This document shows, in pieces, positions 16,531 through 25,745 of a stretch of DNA of 45,187 bases. Source of the stretch: Clostridia bacterium (lineage in GTDB: Bacteria; Bacillota; Clostridia; Oscillospirales; CAG-272). The DNA lies in contig JAGAEA010000016.1 of NCBI GenBank assembly GCA_017613355.1, positions 1 through 45,187 on the forward strand, in the 5' to 3' direction. The notes beneath the pieces are model-generated. The model had not been told where the DNA came from. It did no database searches and saw only the letters and a list, made by a program, of their open reading frames with translations. The position numbers were made by a program, and so were the translations under genes. How positions within the stretch are numbered: position 1 is the stretch's first letter; every line of letters starts with the position of its first letter.

Positions 16531-17712
16531 TCAGATATGGTCGCTCCCGTCCTCGGGGATCACGGCTTTGAGCGCTTCGATGGCACATTCGATCATGGCG
16601 TCGTCCGGCTCGCAAACGGTGATGCGTTGGAGCCAAAGCCCGGGAGCGGAAATGATACGGGTTACGAAATTGTCGTGCCGCCCCGCGAATTTGATGAGTT
16701 CGTAACCGATGCCCACCACAAGCGGGATCAGCAGGACTCGCACCAACACGCGCAACACCGCGGGCAGGACATGACCCGAAACAGCGATGGAAACAGGGTC
16801 GATGAAAAAGGAAATGAAGATGCTCACCAACACCATTAAGACCAGGAACGACGTGCCGCAGCGCGGATGAAACCGCCGCATTCCGCGCACGTTCTCCACC
16901 GTGAGTTCCTTCCCCGCTTCATAGCAGAAAATACTCTTGTGCTCGGCTCCGTGGTACATGAAGGTACGCTTGATATCCTTTTCCAGCGAGATCAGCGCCA
17001 TATATCCGACCAGCAAAACGACCTTGATGACGCCCTCGAACGCCGACTTGATGAGCGAATCGAGCGCGGCATGACCCGTGTTCCCCGCGGCGGGAACCGC
17101 CCAAAGAAACACGCGGGTATACAAGAAGATCGGCAACCACACAAACAACCCGATCGCAAGCGCCAAGCCGAACAGAATGCTGACGACCATGGTCGCCGTC
17201 ATGACCCACGCGGGCAGTTTTTCCTCTTTCTTCTCATCTTTTTCGGGAGCTGCTTTTTCGGCGGGTTCTCCCGTTGCCTGTTCGGTCGACTCTGCGGACG
17301 GAGCGGATTCTTCCGGCGCGAACGGTTCTTCGGTTACCTCTCCTTCGGCTGTTTCCGCATCCCCGGAAAGACGGCGTTGCTCGGCTTCGCGCGCGAGCCG
17401 TTTTTTCTTTTTTCGCTCGCTTTCTTCCACCACATCTTCAAGTCCCGCGATCTCGGCGGAGCGCATGAGCGCTTTGTAGCCGACCGTCATCGAGTCGATA
17501 TAACCGAAAATTCCGCGAATGATCGGCAAGCGACATATTTTGGGACGTTTGATCCCGCGTGTTTCGGACTGTTCGAGCACGATCTCCCCCTTGGGATTGC
17601 GAACAGCCATTGCTGTCCGTTTGGGACCGCGCATCATGATTCCTTCCATCAATGCCTGCCCGCCGATAGACGTGCGGAGCGCGCAGGCGCTGCGTTCTTC
17701 TTTCTGCTTCAA
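16531..17712 (-). CDS. DUF1385 membrane protein (YqhQ-like)
   Basis: A 393-residue integral membrane protein of the DUF1385/YqhQ family. It opens with the signature SIGGQALMEGIMMRGPKRTAMAVRNPKGEI in part, then YGHAEHK-like and FHPRCGTSFL blocks, here YHGAEHKS and RRFHPRCGTSFL, with conserved His/Cys. Hydrophobic segments follow near 165-200, 220-250 and 280-340. Between residues about 100 and 160 is a long acidic, Glu/Ala/Pro-rich linker that is probably variable. The likely start is TTG 17712 behind AAAGGG; an upstream TTG at 17757 sits next to a TATAAT (17768-17763) and would leave no leader. Function is unknown, and metal-dependent activity is only presumed. Confidence 0.85.
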   Translation of the reverse strand: MKQKEERSACALRTSIGGQALMEGIMMRGPKRTAMAVRNPKGEIVLEQSETRGIKRPKICRLPIIRGIFGYIDSMTVGYKALMRSAEIAGLEDVVEESERKKKKRLAREAEQRRLSGDAETAEGEVTEEPFAPEESAPSAESTEQATGEPAEKAAPEKDEKKEEKLPAWVMTATMVVSILFGLALAIGLFVWLPIFLYTRVFLWAVPAAGNTGHAALDSLIKSAFEGVIKVVLLVGYMALISLEKDIKRTFMYHGAEHKSIFCYEAGKELTVENVRGMRRFHPRCGTSFLVLMVLVSIFISFFIDPVSIAVSGHVLPAVLRVLVRVLLIPLVVGIGYELIKFAGRHDNFVTRIISAPGLWLQRITVCEPDDAMIECAIEALKAVIPEDGSDHI

Positions 17713-17790
17713 TTCGTTTTCCCTTTCGGATTGTTTCCACTGAAGTTTCAATAACAAATTATATTATAAATGCGATATGTGAACTGCATA

Positions 17791-18696
17791 TTAACGCGCG
17801 AAAAATTCTTTCGTGATCGGTCGGCAAAAATGCCCTTTGATACCGACTTTTTCAAGCTTTTCGCACGCCGCTCTCGCCGCGCTTTCGTTCCCGAACACGC
17901 CGAACACCGAAGGACCGCTCCCGCTCATCATGGCGCGCACGGCTCCCGCCCCGACCATAATCGTTTTGATGCGGTCAACGCTCGGATCGATTTCGGAGAT
18001 GACGCTCTCGAACACGTTCTCAAAAGTCGCATATGCCGACCGAAAATCGCGAATTTGCAGAGCGTGTAGGAGTTTTTCGACCTTTTTCTCACTGTTTCGC
18101 GGTTCTGAAAAGCCGTTGAAAATCAAATCGAGTTTGTCGAATGCCCATGGGGTCGAAACACCGTTTCCCGCGCAAGCAATCACAATAAAGCAATCGGAAA
18201 GCCCCGCGCAAGGCGTTAAAACATCGCCGATCCCCTGCGTCCGCATTGCGCCGCCACGCACGCAGAACGGCACGTCCGCGCCGAGCTTCGCGCCGATGCG
18301 GCAAAGCTCTTCAACCCCGATCGGCTCATCGGAAAGAGCGTCAAGCGCGCGCAAAACCGCCGCCGCATCGGCGCTTCCCCCCGCAAGTCCCGCCGCCGCT
18401 GGAATCTTTTTCTCAATGTTGACAATGACCTTTCCCCCGCGCCCGACGGTCTCCAAGTAGAGTTTTGCCGCACGGCAGGCGAGGTTGGTCGCGTCGGTCG
18501 GCATTGCGGGGTTTCCGCTCGACGTCAGTGAAATTTCAATTTCTTCCGACGGCTCGAACGCGACGTTTACACGATCGGAAAGCGTGACGTTCTGCATAAT
18601 CCCGTCGATCAAATGGTAACCGTCGTCCCGCTTTGCGATCACATCCAGAAAAAGGTTGATTTTTGCGTATGCCAACTCGGTTTTTGCTCGTTTCAT
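17791..18696 (-). CDS. ispE: 4-diphosphocytidyl-2-C-methyl-D-erythritol kinase
   Basis: GHMP kinase of the MEP isoprenoid pathway; it phosphorylates CDP-methylerythritol at the 2-position. The 301-residue product begins with AYAKINLFLDV and KRDDGYHLIDGIMQ (substrate-binding region), carries the ATP loop PAAAGLAGGSADAA at 99-112, and has the C-terminal GAGAVRAMMSGSGPSVFG block. The length is normal. ATG 18696 follows GGAGAC. It lies upstream of DUF1385 on the same strand with a short gap, and its promoter is divergent from that of the AI-2E transporter genes. Confidence 0.96.
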   Translation of the reverse strand: MKRAKTELAYAKINLFLDVIAKRDDGYHLIDGIMQNVTLSDRVNVAFEPSEEIEISLTSSGNPAMPTDATNLACRAAKLYLETVGRGGKVIVNIEKKIPAAAGLAGGSADAAAVLRALDALSDEPIGVEELCRIGAKLGADVPFCVRGGAMRTQGIGDVLTPCAGLSDCFIVIACAGNGVSTPWAFDKLDLIFNGFSEPRNSEKKVEKLLHALQIRDFRSAYATFENVFESVISEIDPSVDRIKTIMVGAGAVRAMMSGSGPSVFGVFGNESAARAACEKLEKVGIKGHFCRPITKEFFAR

Positions 18697-18749
18697 GCCG
18701 TCTCCGTTCCGCGAAATCTTTTTGTCGGTTCCGCCAAATCTATGCTCCT

Positions 18750-18778
18750 ATTCTACCACGAAAGCTCCTAATTTGCAA
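18750..18778 (-). promoter_or_regulatory. Promoter of ispE
   Basis: On the minus strand, TTGCAA (18778-18773), 17 bases, TAGAAT (18755-18750). Confidence 0.7.
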
Positions 18779-18806
18779 GAATATTTTGAAAATCCGCGAA
18801 AATCTC

Positions 18807-18835
18807 TTGACGAAACGGGAAAAATAGGATAGAAT
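18807..18835 (+). promoter_or_regulatory. Promoter of the tandem AI-2E transporter genes
   Basis: TTGACG 18807-18812, 17 bases, TAGAAT 18830-18835, about 45 bases before the first start codon. Confidence 0.75.
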
Positions 18836-18881
18836 ATTATATAGATTTATTATTCCTTATGCGGGAGAAAGGAGAACGCGA

Positions 18882-20477
18882 ATGGATCGTGAGCAGAACA
18901 CGCCGAACACACAAGGTCGCACACGGCTGATCCGAGGGATCGTCGTTTATGTGATCCTGTTTTCCTTTGTCCTTTTGATCTCCAACATCAAAGCGGTAAA
19001 CAACTGGGTCTCTTCCGTGCTTGCGGTGATCCGCCCCGTTACGATCGGGCTGATCCTCGCGTATCTCGTCAACCCGTTTTTCCGCCTGTTTGAAAAGAAA
19101 ATCCTCGTGCGTGTGCGCGCACCGTATTTCCGCCGCGTGCTCTCTTTGATCCTTGCCTACGTTCTGCTGTTTCTGATCGTGGGGCTTTTGGTCATGCTGA
19201 TTGTTCCTCAGCTTGTGAGAAGCATTCAGAACTTCATTTCCAATTTCGACGAAAATCTGACAAGGCTGGTCTCGCCGCTCAATCGCCTGATCGAAAGCGT
19301 CAACCGCCGTCTGCCCACGCAGGAGGATGGCGCCGACTTGATCCCTTATTTGGACAAGGTTCGCATTTCCAAAGGGGTAAACGACCTTTGGAACTATCTC
19401 GTTTATCTCTTCCGCGAGCAGATCGGCTTTTCCAGCATCAACCGCTTGCTTGATTTCCTGTCCCGTGCCGCTTCGGGACTGACCAACTTCATTTTCGGTC
19501 TGTTCATTTCGATCTACCTGCTCTTCTCCAAAGAAAAACGGTATGCGCAGATCATGAAATTCCGCCGCGCGGTTTTCAAGGAGTCCGTCAACCGCCGCAT
19601 TACCCACATTTGCACAGTTGCCGACCGTTCTTTCGGCGGCTTTTTACGCGGCAAAATTCTGGATTCGCTGATCGTCGGCGGTCTGACTTTCCTTGCCTGC
19701 CGCATTTTCCAGATCCCTTACGCTCTTTTGGTGGCAAGCATTGTCGGAATTACGGACTTTATTCCCGTGATCGGACCCTTTATCGGCGTCATTCCCACGG
19801 CGCTCATCATCCTGCTCGCCGACCCCGTCAAAGTCATCTTCTTCCTTGTCAGTATCATTGTGATCCAGCAACTTGACGGCAACATCATTGCCCCGAAGAT
19901 CCTCGGAGAAAACACGGGCGTCAGCTCGCTCTGCGTCATGATCGCGATTATCCTGATGGGCGGTCTTTGGAAGTTTGTGGGTCTGTTGATCGGCGTTCCG
20001 CTTTTCGCAACCGTTCTCGAACTGTTGGACTACTGGTTGGAGAGCCGTCTCAAAGAGCGGGGATTGCCGAACGAAACGGAGAAATACTATGCGCCGAACA
20101 TGGTAACGCATTCCGAAACGGCTTCCGAAAGGCGGCGCAGAAAGCAGGAAGAAAAAAGACAGGCGCGTATCGCTTCGGAGGAAACCGGAAGCGGCGACCT
20201 GAACCTGCGCGAACGCATTCGTCTCGGCACCTACCGCCTTGCGCGCAAGTACCATGTGTTCTCCGACGTGAGCGAAGAAGAACTCCAACGCTTTGCCGAA
20301 GAGGAAAACGCCTTGGTGCGCGAGCATACCGAGCCCACGGAAGAAATGCCGACGGGCGGCGAAGCGCCCCATGAAACGATTGAAGAAATATTCGACGAAC
20401 TTTCGGCGGCGGAAAAAGACGCAGAAAGCCCCGCCGTGTCCTCTACCGATGAAAGAAAGGAGGACAACGACCAATGA
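18882..20477 (+). CDS. AI-2E family transporter, first copy
   Basis: A 531-residue polytopic membrane protein of the AI-2E transporter family (PF01594). The family includes the E. coli TqsA exporter and Na+/H+ antiporter-like members, so the substrate here is unknown. Eight or so hydrophobic segments span residues 20-390, with the family block PVIGPFIGVIPTALIILL, then IVIQQLDGNIIAPKILG and GVSSLCVM. The last about 140 residues are charged (REQ and Glu-rich) and cytoplasmic by prediction, which is longer than usual. ATG 18882 follows AAAGGAGAA. It overlaps the start of the second copy by four bases, so they form one operon. Confidence 0.88.
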   Translation: MDREQNTPNTQGRTRLIRGIVVYVILFSFVLLISNIKAVNNWVSSVLAVIRPVTIGLILAYLVNPFFRLFEKKILVRVRAPYFRRVLSLILAYVLLFLIVGLLVMLIVPQLVRSIQNFISNFDENLTRLVSPLNRLIESVNRRLPTQEDGADLIPYLDKVRISKGVNDLWNYLVYLFREQIGFSSINRLLDFLSRAASGLTNFIFGLFISIYLLFSKEKRYAQIMKFRRAVFKESVNRRITHICTVADRSFGGFLRGKILDSLIVGGLTFLACRIFQIPYALLVASIVGITDFIPVIGPFIGVIPTALIILLADPVKVIFFLVSIIVIQQLDGNIIAPKILGENTGVSSLCVMIAIILMGGLWKFVGLLIGVPLFATVLELLDYWLESRLKERGLPNETEKYYAPNMVTHSETASERRRRKQEEKRQARIASEETGSGDLNLRERIRLGTYRLARKYHVFSDVSEEELQRFAEEENALVREHTEPTEEMPTGGEAPHETIEEIFDELSAAEKDAESPAVSSTDERKEDNDQ

Positions 20478-21979
20478 ACGGAGAACCCGAAAAGAAACCG
20501 CATCTCACGCGCAAATGGTTGACGATTGCGGGGAGCGCGCTTGCCGTGCTCATTCTGCTGATCTTCATGATCATCAACTCGACCGCCATCAACCGTTGGA
20601 TCGCGTCCGTCCTTCGCCTTTTCCGACCCATTCTGATCGGATTGACGCTTGCCTACCTGCTGAACCCCGTTTTTCGCTTCTTTGAGCGCCGTGCGTTCCG
20701 AAACGTTCATCCGCTTCGTCTGCGCCGCGCGCTGTCTCTCGTTTTCTCCTATCTCTTCCTGCTCTTGATGTTCGCGCTCCTGCTCGTTCTGATCGTTCCG
20801 CAATTGGTTTCCAGTATCGCTTCTTTCGTTGAGAACTACCCGACTTATATGGATTCCGCCGTGGGGCGCTACAATGCGCTTGTGAATTGGGTGGATCGCA
20901 CTCTCGCACATTTCAACGCTTCGCAGACCTTCCTGCAACCGACGACCGCCGATGAGATCAACAATTATCTGAGCGGCCTGCTGCGCGATACCGCGCGTCT
21001 TTTGGAAATGTTGCGGAGATGGGTGTCCGTGGATACCATGGGCAACGTGATCGACACGATCGGCGACGTGATCTCCGCGGTCGCGGACGTGATCTTCTCC
21101 TTCTTCATTTCGCTTTACCTGCTCTCCACCAAGGAAAAGCGCTATGCGCAGATCATGAAGCTCCGCCGCGCGCTGTTCAGCGACCGCACCAACGCTTACC
21201 TGACCCGCGTTTTCACGGTTGCCGACCGCTCCTTCGGCAGTTTCCTCGAAGGAAAGTTTTTCGATTCGCTCATCATCGGAATCCTGACCTATGTGGTTCT
21301 CGTGATCTTCCGGATCCCCTATCCCCTGCTGAACGCCGCGATCATCGGTCTGACCAACATCGTTCCCGTGATCGGTCCCATCTTCGGTGCCGTTCCGACG
21401 GCGGTGATCGTCCTTTTGACCGAACCGGCGAAGGTGATCCCCTTCCTCATCATCGTGCTTGTCATCCAGCAGATCGACGGCAACATCATCGGACCGAAGA
21501 TCCTCGGGAGCAGTAACGGGGTCAGCTCGCTCTGCGTGCTCATTGCCATCACCGTACTCGGCAACATTTGGAGCCTGGTCGGTATGCTGATCGGCGTTCC
21601 GCTTTTCGCCACCGTTCTCGAACTGCTCGACACGTTCCAGGAAGATCGGCTACGCGCCCGCGGAATGCCGTCCGCCACCGAAAACTATTACCCTGCCAAC
21701 AGTCCGCTCGATCCCGCAACGGATATGCAGAGCAGTTCCGAAAAGAGTTTGCGGCGGTTTGAAAGCAAGGTTCTTCGTTTGCGTATTCAGATCGCGCGCG
21801 GAGAAAAAATATCGATTTGGAATCGGTTTGTGATGTGGCTCTACGAGAAAGCGAGAAAGCTCTCCGTGATCCCAGAAATCTCCGCCGAGGCGCTGACGCA
21901 ATTTGCCGTTGAAGAAACCGTCCGGCAAGAGGAAGCCGATCAAAAACAATATCTGAACGAGCATATCAACAAAGAATAA
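20474..21979 (+). CDS. AI-2E family transporter, second copy
   Basis: A 501-residue paralogue of the preceding gene, starting at the ATGA overlap. It has the same ground plan: NSTAINRWIASVLRLFRPILIG at the start (seen in part), TNIVPVIGPIFGAVPTAV, VIQQIDGNIIGPKILGSSNGVSS, and a charged C-terminal tail of about 110 residues. The copies are clearly homologous along the whole length but diverged, so this is an old duplication. Both reading frames are intact. A paired, possibly hetero-oligomeric transporter is conceivable but not shown. Confidence 0.87.
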   Translation: MNGEPEKKPHLTRKWLTIAGSALAVLILLIFMIINSTAINRWIASVLRLFRPILIGLTLAYLLNPVFRFFERRAFRNVHPLRLRRALSLVFSYLFLLLMFALLLVLIVPQLVSSIASFVENYPTYMDSAVGRYNALVNWVDRTLAHFNASQTFLQPTTADEINNYLSGLLRDTARLLEMLRRWVSVDTMGNVIDTIGDVISAVADVIFSFFISLYLLSTKEKRYAQIMKLRRALFSDRTNAYLTRVFTVADRSFGSFLEGKFFDSLIIGILTYVVLVIFRIPYPLLNAAIIGLTNIVPVIGPIFGAVPTAVIVLLTEPAKVIPFLIIVLVIQQIDGNIIGPKILGSSNGVSSLCVLIAITVLGNIWSLVGMLIGVPLFATVLELLDTFQEDRLRARGMPSATENYYPANSPLDPATDMQSSSEKSLRRFESKVLRLRIQIARGEKISIWNRFVMWLYEKARKLSVIPEISAEALTQFAVEETVRQEEADQKQYLNEHINKE

Positions 21980-22000
21980 AAAATCTTTTCCGAACTCGCG

Positions 22001-22059
22001 AAAAGGCATTCCGCAGGGGACTCCCGTTTTGATTGGGTTCCCTGCGGGTGTCTGCCTTT
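22001..22059 (+). terminator. Two-part hairpin, probable terminator after the AI-2E genes
   Basis: CCGCAGGG (22011-22018) pairs with CCCTGCGG (22040-22047), and the outer AAAGGCA (22002-22008) pairs with TGCCTTT (22053-22059). The T-run is short. It separates the AI-2E genes from htpG. Confidence 0.65.
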
Positions 22060-22099
22060 ATCCGGGTGCGGTTCCAATAAGAGGAGGCAAAATTACCCT

Positions 22100-23947
22100 A
22101 TGACCGACAGCATCAAAAAGGGCGGTATTTCGGTTCAAACCGAACATATCTTCCCCGTCATCAAAAAATGGCTCTATTCCGAAAAGGACATCTTTCTGCG
22201 CGAGATCGTCTCCAACGCCGCCGACGCGGTCACCAAGCTCCGCCGGCTGTCGTCGCTCGGTCAATATGAGGACAACGGCGAGACCTACCGCGTGGACGTT
22301 ATTCTCGACAAAGAAAACGGAACGCTCACCGTTTCCGACAACGGAATCGGCATGACAGAAGAAGAGCTTGACCGCTATCTTTGCCAGATCGCGCTTTCGG
22401 GCGCGCTCGACTTCATTCAAAAATACGAGGGCGATAACCAAAACAACGGTATTATCGGGCATTTCGGTCTCGGATTTTATTCGTCGTTCATGGTCAGCGA
22501 CACGGTGGAAGTCATTACGAAATCTTACACGGACGCGCCCGCCGTTCACTGGACCTGCTTCGAAGCCGGTTCCTATGAACTCACAGCCGGTGAACGCGAC
22601 GGACACGGGACCACCGTTATCATGCACATTTCGGACGAGGAAAAAGAATACCTCGACAAATTCAAGCTCGAAGGAATCCTCGATAAGTATTGTTCCTTCA
22701 TGCCCGTTGAGATCTATTTCACCGACGTCACCGACGCGGATCAAAAAAGCAAGAAGAAGGACGACAAGGAAGCGCCGAAGCCGATCAATGACACAACGCC
22801 GCTTTGGCTGAAAAATCCTTCCGACTGCACCGCGGAAGAGTACAAAGACTTTTATCGCAAGGTCTTTCGCGACTATCGCGAACCGCTTTTCTGGATCCAT
22901 ATCAACGCCGACTATCCGCTCAATTTCCGCGGCATTCTCTATTTTCCCAAGATCACAAACGAATATGAATCCATCGAAGGGCAGGTCAAGCTCTACTACA
23001 ATCAGGTGTTCGTTGCGGACAACATCAAAGAAGTGATCCCCGAATATCTGCTCATGCTCAAAGGCGTTCTGGATTGCCCCGAACTCCCGCTCAACGTTTC
23101 GCGCAGCTATCTGCAAAACAACACCTACGTTGCCAAAATGTCGGCGCATATCGTCAAAAAAGTCGCCGACAAGCTGAACAGCCTTTGCAATACCGAGCGC
23201 GAGGAATACGAAAAGGTGTGGAACGACATTCGTACCTTTGTGGAATACGCTTGTATGCGCGATCGCAAGTTCTATGACCGAGTGAAAGATTCCCTGCTTC
23301 TCGAATTGACCGACGGGAAATTCACCACCGTGAAAGATTACCTCGAAGGCGCCAAGGAAAAGCACGAAAACACAATTTACTACACATCCGATCAAGCCGC
23401 GCAAGCGCAGTATATCTCCATGTTTGAAGCGGAAGGTTTGCAAATCGCGGTTTTCGACAAAAACCTCGACACGCAGTTCCTTTCCCAAATCGAAACCTAC
23501 GATACCGACATCAAATATCTTCGTATCGACGCGGACGTTGCGGGTGCTCTCAAAGGCGACGCCGCATCCGCGGAGGATACCGTGCTCAAAGAGCTGTTTG
23601 TCAAAGTTTCGGGCAATGAGAAGCTGAAAGTGGAGTTTGCCGCGCTCAAAGACGCGGGCGTTCCGCTCCTCGTTACCGTTTCGGAAGAATCCCGCCGAAT
23701 GGAAGAAATGATGAAGCTCTATGCCATGAGCGGTATGGGTTCCATGGGCGCTTTTCCCGTTGAAACGACGCTGACCGTGAATACCGCTTCCCCTTTGATC
23801 GCAAAACTCTCGGATATGGCGGACGAAAAACGTGAAAAAGCTGCCGCATTTCTCTACCGCTCCGCGCTTCTTTCCCAAAGAAAGCTCTCTGCCGAGGAAC
23901 TGAAACAGTTTCTTGCGGACGGCTATGCCATTCTCGATCTGATCTGA
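22100..23947 (+). CDS. htpG: Chaperone HtpG (bacterial Hsp90)
   Basis: ATP-dependent chaperone of 615 residues, normal for HtpG. The GHKL ATP site is complete: FLREIVSNAADAVTKL (Asn for Mg), VSDNGIGMTEEEL, and GHFGLGFYSSFMV. The middle domain has DYPLNFRGILYFP and LPLNVSRSYLQ, with the conserved Arg for ATP hydrolysis. A lysine-rich charged patch (KSKKKDDKEAPK) near residue 215 marks the linker. The C-terminal dimerisation domain is present. ATG 22100 follows GAGGAGG. I see no strong promoter in 22060-22099, and no CIRCE or heat-shock operator, so regulation is unclear. Confidence 0.96.
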   Translation: MTDSIKKGGISVQTEHIFPVIKKWLYSEKDIFLREIVSNAADAVTKLRRLSSLGQYEDNGETYRVDVILDKENGTLTVSDNGIGMTEEELDRYLCQIALSGALDFIQKYEGDNQNNGIIGHFGLGFYSSFMVSDTVEVITKSYTDAPAVHWTCFEAGSYELTAGERDGHGTTVIMHISDEEKEYLDKFKLEGILDKYCSFMPVEIYFTDVTDADQKSKKKDDKEAPKPINDTTPLWLKNPSDCTAEEYKDFYRKVFRDYREPLFWIHINADYPLNFRGILYFPKITNEYESIEGQVKLYYNQVFVADNIKEVIPEYLLMLKGVLDCPELPLNVSRSYLQNNTYVAKMSAHIVKKVADKLNSLCNTEREEYEKVWNDIRTFVEYACMRDRKFYDRVKDSLLLELTDGKFTTVKDYLEGAKEKHENTIYYTSDQAAQAQYISMFEAEGLQIAVFDKNLDTQFLSQIETYDTDIKYLRIDADVAGALKGDAASAEDTVLKELFVKVSGNEKLKVEFAALKDAGVPLLVTVSEESRRMEEMMKLYAMSGMGSMGAFPVETTLTVNTASPLIAKLSDMADEKREKAAAFLYRSALLSQRKLSAEELKQFLADGYAILDLI

Positions 23948-23990
23948 AATAAAGCAAAAACAACCCCTGTCGAACAAGGAGAATTACAAG

Positions 23991-25709
23991 ATGACTTATT
24001 TGGAAGAATACCGGAAATGGCTTGCCGAGCCGTCGGTGACCGATGCCGAAAAAGAAGAACTCCGCGCCATTGCGAATGATGAAAAAGAAATCGCCTTCCG
24101 CTTTTCAAACGCGCTCTCGTTCGGAACGGGAGGTCTTCGCGGCGTGATGAAAGCGGGACTCAACGCAATGAATGTTCACACCGTTGCACACGCCACGCAA
24201 GGACTTGCCGATCTGATCCTCGGAGAGGGTCGCGCACACGACGGCGTTGCGGTCGCTCACGATTGCCGCATCAATTCCCGATTGTTCGCCGAAACGGCGG
24301 CGCGGGTACTCGCCGCAAACGGCATCAAAGTCTATCTTTTCGACGATCTCCGTCCTACACCCGAACTCTCCTTCACGCTCCGTGAACTCGGTTGCGTAGC
24401 GGGCATCAACATCACGGCGTCGCACAATCCCAAGCAATACAACGGCTATAAGGCATACTGGGAGGACGGCGCACAACTTCCGCCCGAACACGCCGACATC
24501 GTTGCCGCCGCAATCGCAAAACTCGACATTTTCCGCGATGTGAAATTTGTGGATCTCGAAGCCGCGAAAGCAAGCGGTTTGATTACCGTGATCGGTCGGG
24601 AAATGGACGAAAAATACCTTTCCGCAGTCGCGGCACAGGCGGTCAATCCGTCCGCAGTCGCCAACATTGCGGACGATCTGAAAATCGTCTATACCCCGCT
24701 TCACGGCGCCGGACATCGCCTCGTTCCCGAAATTCTGCGCCGCGTCGGGTTGAAACATCTTTACACGGTACCCGAACAAATGGTCATCGACGGAAACTTC
24801 CCCACCGTGGAAAAGCCGAACCCCGAATATCCCAACGTTTTCTCTCTCGGGATCGAGGTGGCAAATCGCGTCGGTTCCGACCTCATCATTGCGACCGACC
24901 CGGACGCCGACCGCGTGGGCGTGATGACCCGCACCAAAAGCGGCGCGTTCCGCACGATCACGGGCAACCAGATAGGCGCGCTTCTGCTGGACTATATCAT
25001 CACAGCCTACCGTAAAACGGGAACGATGCCGCCCGACCCCTATGCGGTGAAAAGCATCGTTTCTTCCGAACTCGCGGCACAAATCTGCGAAGCAAACGGC
25101 GTTCGGATGTATAACGTTCTCACAGGCTTCAAATTCATCGGCGAGGTCATCAAACGGTGCGAGGAAGAGGGGCGCGGTACCTTCCTTTTCGGATTCGAGG
25201 AAAGTTACGGCTATCTCAAAGGCACCTACGCGCGTGACAAGGACGCCGTGGTGGCATCTATGCTCATCGTTGAAATGACCGCCTACTATCATGCCTCCGG
25301 CATGACTCTCTCGGATGCGCTCGACGCTCTCTTTGCGCGTTACGGATTCTGCTATGAGAACACGGTCGAAATCTATATGGAAGGGCTTGACGGCGCGGCG
25401 CGGATGTCCGCTTTGATGGACGGTTTGCGCACCGACCCGCTCTCCGAGCTTGCCGGCGTTCGCGTGGCGGCGGTGAGCGACTATCTCAAACAAACGGTCA
25501 CGGAAAACGGAACAACCCGCCCGACGGGATTGTCGCGTTCCAATGTGCTTTCCTACCGTCTGGAAAACGGCGATCTCATCGTCGCCCGTCCGTCGGGAAC
25601 CGAACCGAAAATCAAATTCTACTATCTGCTTCGCGGCAAGGACGAGGCGGAAGCAAAACAAAAAGTCGAGGCTTATAAATCCGCTTTGAACCGGATCGCG
25701 GGTGTTTAA
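23991..25709 (+). CDS. pgcA: Phosphoglucomutase (phospho-sugar mutase)
   Basis: Alpha-D-phosphohexomutase of 572 residues that likely interconverts glucose 1-phosphate and glucose 6-phosphate. All four family loops are present: TASHNPKQYNGYKAYW with the phosphorylated Ser; the metal loop ATDPDADRVGV; the sugar loop GFEESYGYL; and the phosphate loop RPSGTEPKIKFYY. The KQYNGYKAYW wording and the length fit the PgcA/PGM2 group rather than GlmM. ATG 23991 follows AAGGAGAATT. It lies 43 bases after htpG on the same strand. Phosphomannomutase activity is possible too. Confidence 0.94.
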   Translation: MTYLEEYRKWLAEPSVTDAEKEELRAIANDEKEIAFRFSNALSFGTGGLRGVMKAGLNAMNVHTVAHATQGLADLILGEGRAHDGVAVAHDCRINSRLFAETAARVLAANGIKVYLFDDLRPTPELSFTLRELGCVAGINITASHNPKQYNGYKAYWEDGAQLPPEHADIVAAAIAKLDIFRDVKFVDLEAAKASGLITVIGREMDEKYLSAVAAQAVNPSAVANIADDLKIVYTPLHGAGHRLVPEILRRVGLKHLYTVPEQMVIDGNFPTVEKPNPEYPNVFSLGIEVANRVGSDLIIATDPDADRVGVMTRTKSGAFRTITGNQIGALLLDYIITAYRKTGTMPPDPYAVKSIVSSELAAQICEANGVRMYNVLTGFKFIGEVIKRCEEEGRGTFLFGFEESYGYLKGTYARDKDAVVASMLIVEMTAYYHASGMTLSDALDALFARYGFCYENTVEIYMEGLDGAARMSALMDGLRTDPLSELAGVRVAAVSDYLKQTVTENGTTRPTGLSRSNVLSYRLENGDLIVARPSGTEPKIKFYYLLRGKDEAEAKQKVEAYKSALNRIAGV

Positions 25710-25745
25710 CCACGAACCGTATCCCCTCAAAAGGAGGTCAATCCG

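Noticed and set aside
22058..23977. 639-codon open frame on the minus strand opposite htpG
   Set aside because: It is a shadow of htpG, whose full HtpG motifs lie on the plus strand; its translation shows no family pattern and an odd Phe/Val/Arg-rich composition.
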